Positions 61,101-61,657 of a stretch of DNA of 61,657 nucleotides are shown in pieces. The first letter of the stretch is position 1. Each line of letters starts with the position of its first letter. The notes below the pieces were generated by a model. That model made no database searches, was not told where the DNA came from, and saw nothing but the letters and a program-made list of their open reading frames with translations. Position numbers and translations under genes: made by a program. Origin of the DNA: Lentisphaeria bacterium (GTDB lineage: Bacteria; Verrucomicrobiota; Lentisphaeria; Victivallales; UBA1829); contig JAGCTY010000018.1 in the NCBI GenBank assembly GCA_017963105.1, forward strand, positions 1-61,657, in the 5' to 3' direction.

Positions 61101-61204
61101 AAAGCATTAATCCCATAGACCAGTTCTTCCCCTGTGATGGAATGTGTCTTTCCTGTGATGCTTTCGGAATAAAGCGGATCAACGTAAAAAGTCTGTTCAG
61201 ACAT
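46124..61204 (-). CDS. Giant RTX adhesin with AIDA-like arrays and an internal RHS module
   Basis: A single frame of 5,026 residues. No signal peptide (MSEQTFYVDPLYSES). Approximate order: 1-330 beta-helix-like; 330-445 module A; 450-810 AIDA-like 19-20-residue repeats (TTVNSGGSMYVxSGGTAN); 920-1120 Ig-like; 1135-1255 CARDB; 1260-1350 PPC-like; 1360-1440 IPT/TIG-like; 1660-2757 RHS module with YD repeats and core LSADPIGLEGGSNLYVYTLN...DPTG; 2760-3100 unassigned Gly-rich then helical segment; 3105-3390 PKD-like and DUF7619-like; 3397-3660 FN3-like and two sister repeats; 3665-4545 second AIDA-like array; 4550-4660 second copy of module A; 4862-4925 six RTX nonapeptides (GGDGNDTIW). The RTX end predicts type I secretion and calcium-dependent folding; no transporter genes are in the window. 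It is likely a surface adhesin; a toxin role for the RHS part is possible but unproved. No good ribosome-binding site precedes the ATG. Confidence 0.85.
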   Translation of the reverse strand: MSEQTFYVDPLYSESITGKTHSITGEELVYGINAFSILNDMTSVLHAGDRLYIEGVSSSVSTPETINLFMTNSFVPSLYIGSSEDGLIYSNNVDTIIVGSTITNRDSYSYLIGNNATINGNVSVLIENCEIAGFMNQLRLTNQCDFGEKTESIVLTIRDTTITTDINLLPNTTFGNNVTVVLNFEHVNVPSDKWFWIISNAQIAESTYAGITFNFSNSIFGHGSTMDISVCYPSLAYSEAEYLGNVTYNIDNTVFNGTLSPRTRGYRTLNVLSGSSYIKNTDYFDKLNLAKDTVLSGETISAGQIYLAGFLNVDKVVGNTLHLLSGGTLSFPFPSEISIGSVEPGSEIIFDIGDKRASADALVQNLSVFKNVPDFVLSVSGLQENGVYTLAVGASGFNKVITVRDYTDNSMVGTITVGQPTELLGKTYELSLSEDGALMLTVQGNGLLSVRDLVINKDRAAVVSGGQTASNTTINAGGSMCVYAEGSATTTTVNSGGSMCVYAEGSATTTTVNSGGSMCVYAEGSATTTIVNACGFLDVSSGGTASGIIVSNGASFCFAVAPDTYVQGTQFGSSFEMKDATLSNCTVSNGCRVEVFSGGATDNISVRWGGVLLISSGGTANDAVISGGLFYIRSGGTANDALIKAGNMDAEGELNHATVISDGRINVNSGGTANRISVDATGQMYVYMGGVANDATVIASGWVDVSSGGTVNTTTIDNIGRMYVYSGGIANSTTVNSGGSLYVGLNGWAMGGVANNTIISSGGVLYVHSGGIANGVSICSGGYMDVLSQGAAIISSGDSASNVAVASGGAITVYGTIDGGDVSGEIILGSGAKASGLFGSFTLTIEHDAQNILLKKNDFSKAKLNLNGYAGLDLSGNYFGTSDLQEIYDNLGVTADDVTISHVLSSWPPLGYFAIESSNLNHGFLASGQTSITVSFTDEINPDTVSVDSVRILSADGETNINSLQVDGKTLTVNFEQPAHEGVFRLCFGNGIQDIYGTNLSSINYDNLSDGIADQLRFSYSNSGPAVVKIEPSGDIVGQFSTIKIYFSKTIDPDTLLGNISIVSPDGDAIVPTGIRMLSPSVAELSIPEQSQKGSYAVTLSGGVKDYAGYSLDQDRDGVFNETEDCFSAVFNLTDITLSIQDVTVPATLSVGADNAVSWKTVNESGTAMNGTWTDGVYLSTDAQWDINDKLLATYTHAGMNAGDVLSASAILNLNGVAEGDYYLLVRSDINNDEKDSDNAEKDYVSERISVTVPTLTLGESMAGTVTRKGDFDVYRISGEGKNISITLDDVADTANMELYVGFGYVPTREKYDQKLRGATDGVLSIPGTDSGKDVFIMVYGKSVASETGYTLSADISPMRIDKVVQSSQDMASEITLIVNGANFEQGVSAILIDSNGTEHVPQSVKRASGSQLFITIAADTLSRGKYKLQLNGDKTAEMDDAVTISNSGSGKIEYSIEAPDVVGRHLQHTLYLTIRNSGTSLVDAPLVLFMPTQSHETGPDTTGAIVSLDKSEFGEGLEAFWVSSMPQGYSDSLYFSVSGEIAGQIQAGEELVVPITYNGWLTDDWDFGDSHINWNVYIVYSDNGSPFVWEDVFASSGLAENEKALLCEELRNKYGSTWGGLSRLVQDVSGHFPTETGKQYRADDLKELLNAYVADYLGWHQPLQEIVRESDGSGNSLTIERSWQNDFKGNGSFGYGWSWIWDSELEVGAQGDVTVSCGNSKRLYQPTYMFTYYSAQNDGSSLVSNSKGYLLREKDGSSMQFDEQGRLQYMTGSDNSTIVCTYDNNGEITKLTNNSTGRYLTLDRDANTGFVTLITDSLGNSTSYQYDEDGNLVEASSGDNTSTYGYYGSNEHSLTSFVQNGASAEVFGYDEKGRLVKYQSGTSDLELTYEIGHVVITDKTAGTNLTLEYDSRGNVIKSIDGVTGKTVNFAYDSSGLFVSAADQDGVACSGTITFGGISFESSASVCRGEGRFDLNYTPSDGKNYYTIDGVNYFKINRDGRALGQYDITSEYTIAACDSSTGKMLSYEVFKDGVSTLYTLNEDGSYSVSVDNPAEYTISDGVKYVTRDGNGTILENGYTAENMFTTGYDADGNMVYYSVSSNGKTVTTRYDEHGNVISTETEDGTVSYTYDEAGRNTSVTYEDGSRILFDYYSDGTLRSQTGSDGSRTEYDSHGNITSVVNGEQTSVFINTYDDFGNLISVENDSGTLTTYTYDANGNLTGNSISDHSLTVSRTYDANGNLASLTNADGSVCYYQYDENNNLVSFTDQNGNRTLYAYDDNGNTTSVTYADNTSELFSYDEDGNLLQWTNRAGESISYLYSNGLLSKVICADGRSFDYGYDEQGCMISAGDITFAYDEETKTVSIGAGSGNVITYTQDDDGNTTAITVNGNAASYSYTELGQIDVVSNSAGLRLLDYDYDEYGNLIKLTRANGTYTEYAYLDAGNGILSSISDYDASNHLLSKTEYGYDPAGRVTSRTLADGVWEYTYDVVGQLTGETFTDNGGTVTDTRTYAYDAAGNRISQNINGVLTEYTYNALNQIATASSNGKTFAFRYDANGNMLEDVERIYTWTTDNRIASETLKSTGEKWEYSYNALGHRISSVHTDAAGTKTTTSYLLDHNGNVLAEYLDGVLVKNYILGNSIAGWTDADGNTYYFNSDMLGSVSGVTDSNGNLVNSYRYDAWGNQLNDSVITVDNDRTFGGTIGLVAGDSGTFYVSARNYDPKTGRWLSADPIGLEGGSNLYVYTLNSPLNGVDPTGKKTWSVSGTVSFMIAFGGAFSFDCSFGKTWDDNGLFGNISSWTLGFGVGLDIGLGFGVNVSITNLNSIFDLQQHFSIGYNTSVSMGVVSGSDYGYGIEGGLGPVYGNINVHGPLSQSNDVVYLRGGGLKLSMGSGFRRTMTKTTVSQAKRISRGTPQIDVFKAIFIHKDTQKLLKQIAFDEFEAHLRSNVMTILNPALMVTGIPLISSLPRLNSIFNRALNTVSLFYPFFLPEAYLLDSVGQKVEHHGTSYRLVTLNASRSKDNWGVDVGIGQYLWFKKDKDGNWIELVSQNPQNDQITIEQECGTECEYGLAVIDKDNCHNENGTKIHYFSDEYFIVTDIVSLENIAPVSLLTADHYSYKLDNGETCHTFNLTLNGEDVDGYIKEWSLYHNQAIVWQSRSISQRFEPETVSVTLGEGSYVYTLYVKDDEGKEASADITLTVLAPSDDSGSQDPNDKTAIGGNGEKGYVSAGQKIAYRIDFENDPEFATAPAQWVRVFDVIDAGKFDLDSFVLDEFCIAGNSFRVGDGRDSFNDTVVLNVLGIKITTKVSINLVTDAENGETRLVAEFMAIDPSTGFMLMDVDNGMLPVNDMIGSGEGHIRYSLNAKSDLPHGAELTNTAKIYFDFNDPIDTPTTVNTIDSVKPEIASFSVVAETDSSAATLTFEGADADSGISGYNILYSADGEAFSSAGFTPEDSFIFTGQPGATCYFKVQAVDNVGNISDWSEVKTVTLSGETPSNPPEKPTVSADVTALTNRNVNVTAVFSEDSAVKEYSFDGLNWHIYTEAVSCSENGTVYFRAKNAAGQASEIAAYSVTNIDHVAPEKPSAVADITTTTDQEVTVTAVFSADSVEKEYSFDGQTWYVYTTPIKFSENGTVYFRSADEAGNLSEVTSYSVANIEKVPQIISGAVLINESRAVSSGQTYLDTTVSSGGTMIVSSDGIANNTTINSSGMLYISNGGKTNKTTVNSWGNIYVSSGGTANGTVVNRFGSMYIRGIMIDTTISGGVVVNGGTANSTTVNYYGCLNISNGGMANETIVNGGGGINVYDGWVNNTTINGSMRISSGGTADSTTVKSGGILYVCNGASATNVDWTPCAGKVWIEDDAYVTFASQYSGVYYGSNNQLLSHASVMDSKIVSGYNSPCMYVMSDGFANSTTINEYGSMFVCSGGTAANTRIDSGGYMLVSSGGTATNVDWTPCVGSIWIADGAYVTFTSQYSGVYYSTYNQLLSHAMVMESKTINDDEVMYIMSGGIANATVIDGWGSMYISSGGTANSTTFNDWGELHVCNGGVMNNTTVNSGGDVYISSGGTANNTTISHCNMDVISGGLATNTTVDYWSNLYVSSGGVVDSTTVNYWGNLVVSSDGTADNTTVNSGGDVTVSSGGTANNNIINSGGCLIISSGGTADNTTINAGGSGSLSCGMANSTTINSEGDLYVYSGGTANSTMVNAGGRMTVTSGGSTDNTTVNAGGWMYVYSGGTATNVDWTPCVGSVSIADGAYVTFTSQYSGVYYGDLNQLLSHAMVMTSKTIDGSMYVMSGGLADNTVVSHGSMYVSSGGTANYTSVHSWGGGDVHVRDGGVANNTLLYDGQMLISSGGTANDTVIVGDNSMYIGWGSMYVLHGGTANRTTVNYGGSMYVSGGTANSTTVNSGGTLFIADGGMANDTMIIDVGNVFISSGGMANNTVLNSWGAMHCFAGGTATRTSIEGGRTYIDSDGVADSTTVMAGGLFISSGGMASNTVVFGGGIDISSGGIADNTVIQSGNIYLCDGGIAHNVTISQGRILIYSGGTMTGRMVFEEGVIVSSLQNAAFHLDFDISDLAPETVARVNNLALIKGAPLYTLTVSDKQSIGTYTLAEGASEFNGTISVVNTSGTPLGILTLNGGAMNINGSSYTLHLNKDNVLFVTVNTADMPPSDVAPQTQTWEKVEVATQYTVEYSTDNFEHVIQLVVDSNSLDSFQMPAGNYQMRVKADGGEEWSVAVPVVAEEANNEPKLIRSNADGHADVFFVNSVGTWESGYAAQHVGSTDDDTWDGTEEYASLFGKNKLTDIIEGSTDANVLLMTDDSIGDALFVDDIYSASPDELGLSQSRIAQIDEIRAGAGNDIVDMTSQRFEYIGEGLTIRGGDGNDTIWANKGNNIMFGDAGNDRIVGASGNDVIAGGIGNDRMHGGGGNDIFTFCDNWGIDEVEQLADGSVMLWFTEGSKANWDEATLTYTDGNNSVKVSGVAAEKVTLKFGDDGSEQYAKLASAGAFAKFTSQKIFENADTTTGVIASLE
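48358..49681. repeat. Three copies of an inserted NVDWTPC module in AIDA array II
   Basis: Units of about 146 bases at 48358-48503, 49225-49371 and 49535-49681 each encode ATNVDWTPC, then a DxAYVTF(T/A)SQYSGVYY strand pair and NQLLSHAxVM. The middle and left copies are almost identical at DNA level. They interrupt the regular 19-20-residue repeats and each carries one Cys. Other units in this array are diverged, so these modules were probably copied recently. Confidence 0.8.
59619..59789. repeat. Three tandem near-identical 57-base repeats in AIDA array I
   Basis: The unit starts at 59619, 59676 and 59733. Copies one and two are identical; copy three differs at a few bases at its end. Each encodes 19 residues, TTTVNSGGSMCVYAEGSAT with a Cys, against a background of older, diverged units. 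Recent in-frame duplication is the simplest reading. Confidence 0.9.
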
Positions 61205-61657
61205 AGCTATACCATGAAGTTAAAATGGTTGGATTAAGTACATGTGAAGAGAAAACATCTTTTGCAGAAAAAAGCCTCCCAAATCCAATTTGAGGATGCG
61301 AGCGGCTGGATGAATGCTTGCGATCAGTGCGTGTTAATCGAGTACCGCGAGCCGCAATTGAACGTGATTGGGACAGAGGAACAAGCTTCAAAAAAGGGTA
61401 TGCCAGGCCTCGCCGGACGAATGGATTTCCGACTTGCGAGAACAAAAGGCTTTCGTATTGATCGAACGTGAGCATGGCAACCTTGAATATACTTATCTGC
61501 TTTCGGGGCGCGTCCAGACAAAAAAGCCGGACGCCTCCCCATGCGTGGACGTGTAGGTCCGACCAAGAACCTGCTCCCAGAACGACAGGGAAACGCCCAG
61601 CAAGACATATAGACACAATAATCCTGCTGGTATTTCGATGTCTGGGAGCAAAAGAGC
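61205..61657. other. Region upstream of the giant gene, no recognised gene
   Basis: About 450 bases to the window edge. Short frames exist on both strands; on the plus strand fragments such as DLREQKAFVLIEREHGNLEYTYLLSG look protein-like but are broken by frame changes and stops, so this may be decayed coding sequence. No clear TTG-16-TATATT pair precedes the giant gene on the minus strand. Confidence 0.4.

Noticed and set aside
40968..61657. Search for a second copy of the tRNA-Pro 3' end as an attachment site
   Set aside because: No repeat of the TTCGAATCCAGTCGCCCC segment was seen in the rest of the window, and no integrase gene was found; island status stays a hypothesis.

Overview
The window looks like a piece of a PVC-superphylum chromosome, most likely a gut Lentisphaeria (Victivallales-like) bacterium. 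This is inferred from the mix of a Gram-negative envelope gene set (secretins, TolB-like protein, lipoproteins), an FGE/SUMF1-like exported protein, and a giant protein built of SGGTAN-type repeats, an architecture I associate with gut Lentisphaerae. No rRNA is present to confirm it. Positions 1 to about 41,000 are GC-rich, dense, ordinary core genome. From the tRNA-Pro at 40,890 onward the sequence is visibly richer in A+T and holds accessory genes.

Core part, left to right. Two tandem secretin-like proteins (the first cut by the window edge) and a small lipoprotein form a minus-strand unit. A plus-strand M28/M42-like metallopeptidase follows, then rsmI with a small partner gene. A likely minus-strand operon runs hisF - Sel1/PGT-repeat protein - tolB - folC. 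The division cluster mraZ-rsmH-ftsL-ftsI has a recognisable MraZ operator. cimA - small membrane protein - dciA - birA - ruvA probably form one transcript ending at a terminator near 17,131-17,162. Then come yibE/F-like and alkaline phosphatase genes, fabH, rlmI, a small membrane protein, an orphan OppB/DppB-type permease, a CatB-like acetyltransferase preceded by the remnant 3' end of a paralogue, amt and glnK behind a near-consensus sigma-54 promoter, and recC-recB-recD with overlapping ends.

Accessory part. tRNA-Pro(CGG) is followed by about 1.4 kb of decayed sequence with three hairpins sharing one stem sequence and a truncated, frameshifted lipoprotein pseudogene. Next come two exported proteins that share a C-terminal zinc-ribbon-like tail, a small membrane protein, and one 15-kb gene for a 5,026-residue protein. 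That protein combines beta-helix and AIDA-like repeats, Ig-like domains, a complete RHS/YD-repeat module lying in the middle of the chain, a second AIDA-like array and C-terminal RTX calcium-binding repeats. It has no N-terminal signal peptide, which with the RTX end points to type I secretion. This is the most interesting object in the window.

Transcription signals are unusually readable. At least a dozen start regions carry TTGnnn, a spacer of 16 (sometimes 17) bases and TATATT or a close variant, so many transcription units can be drawn with some confidence.
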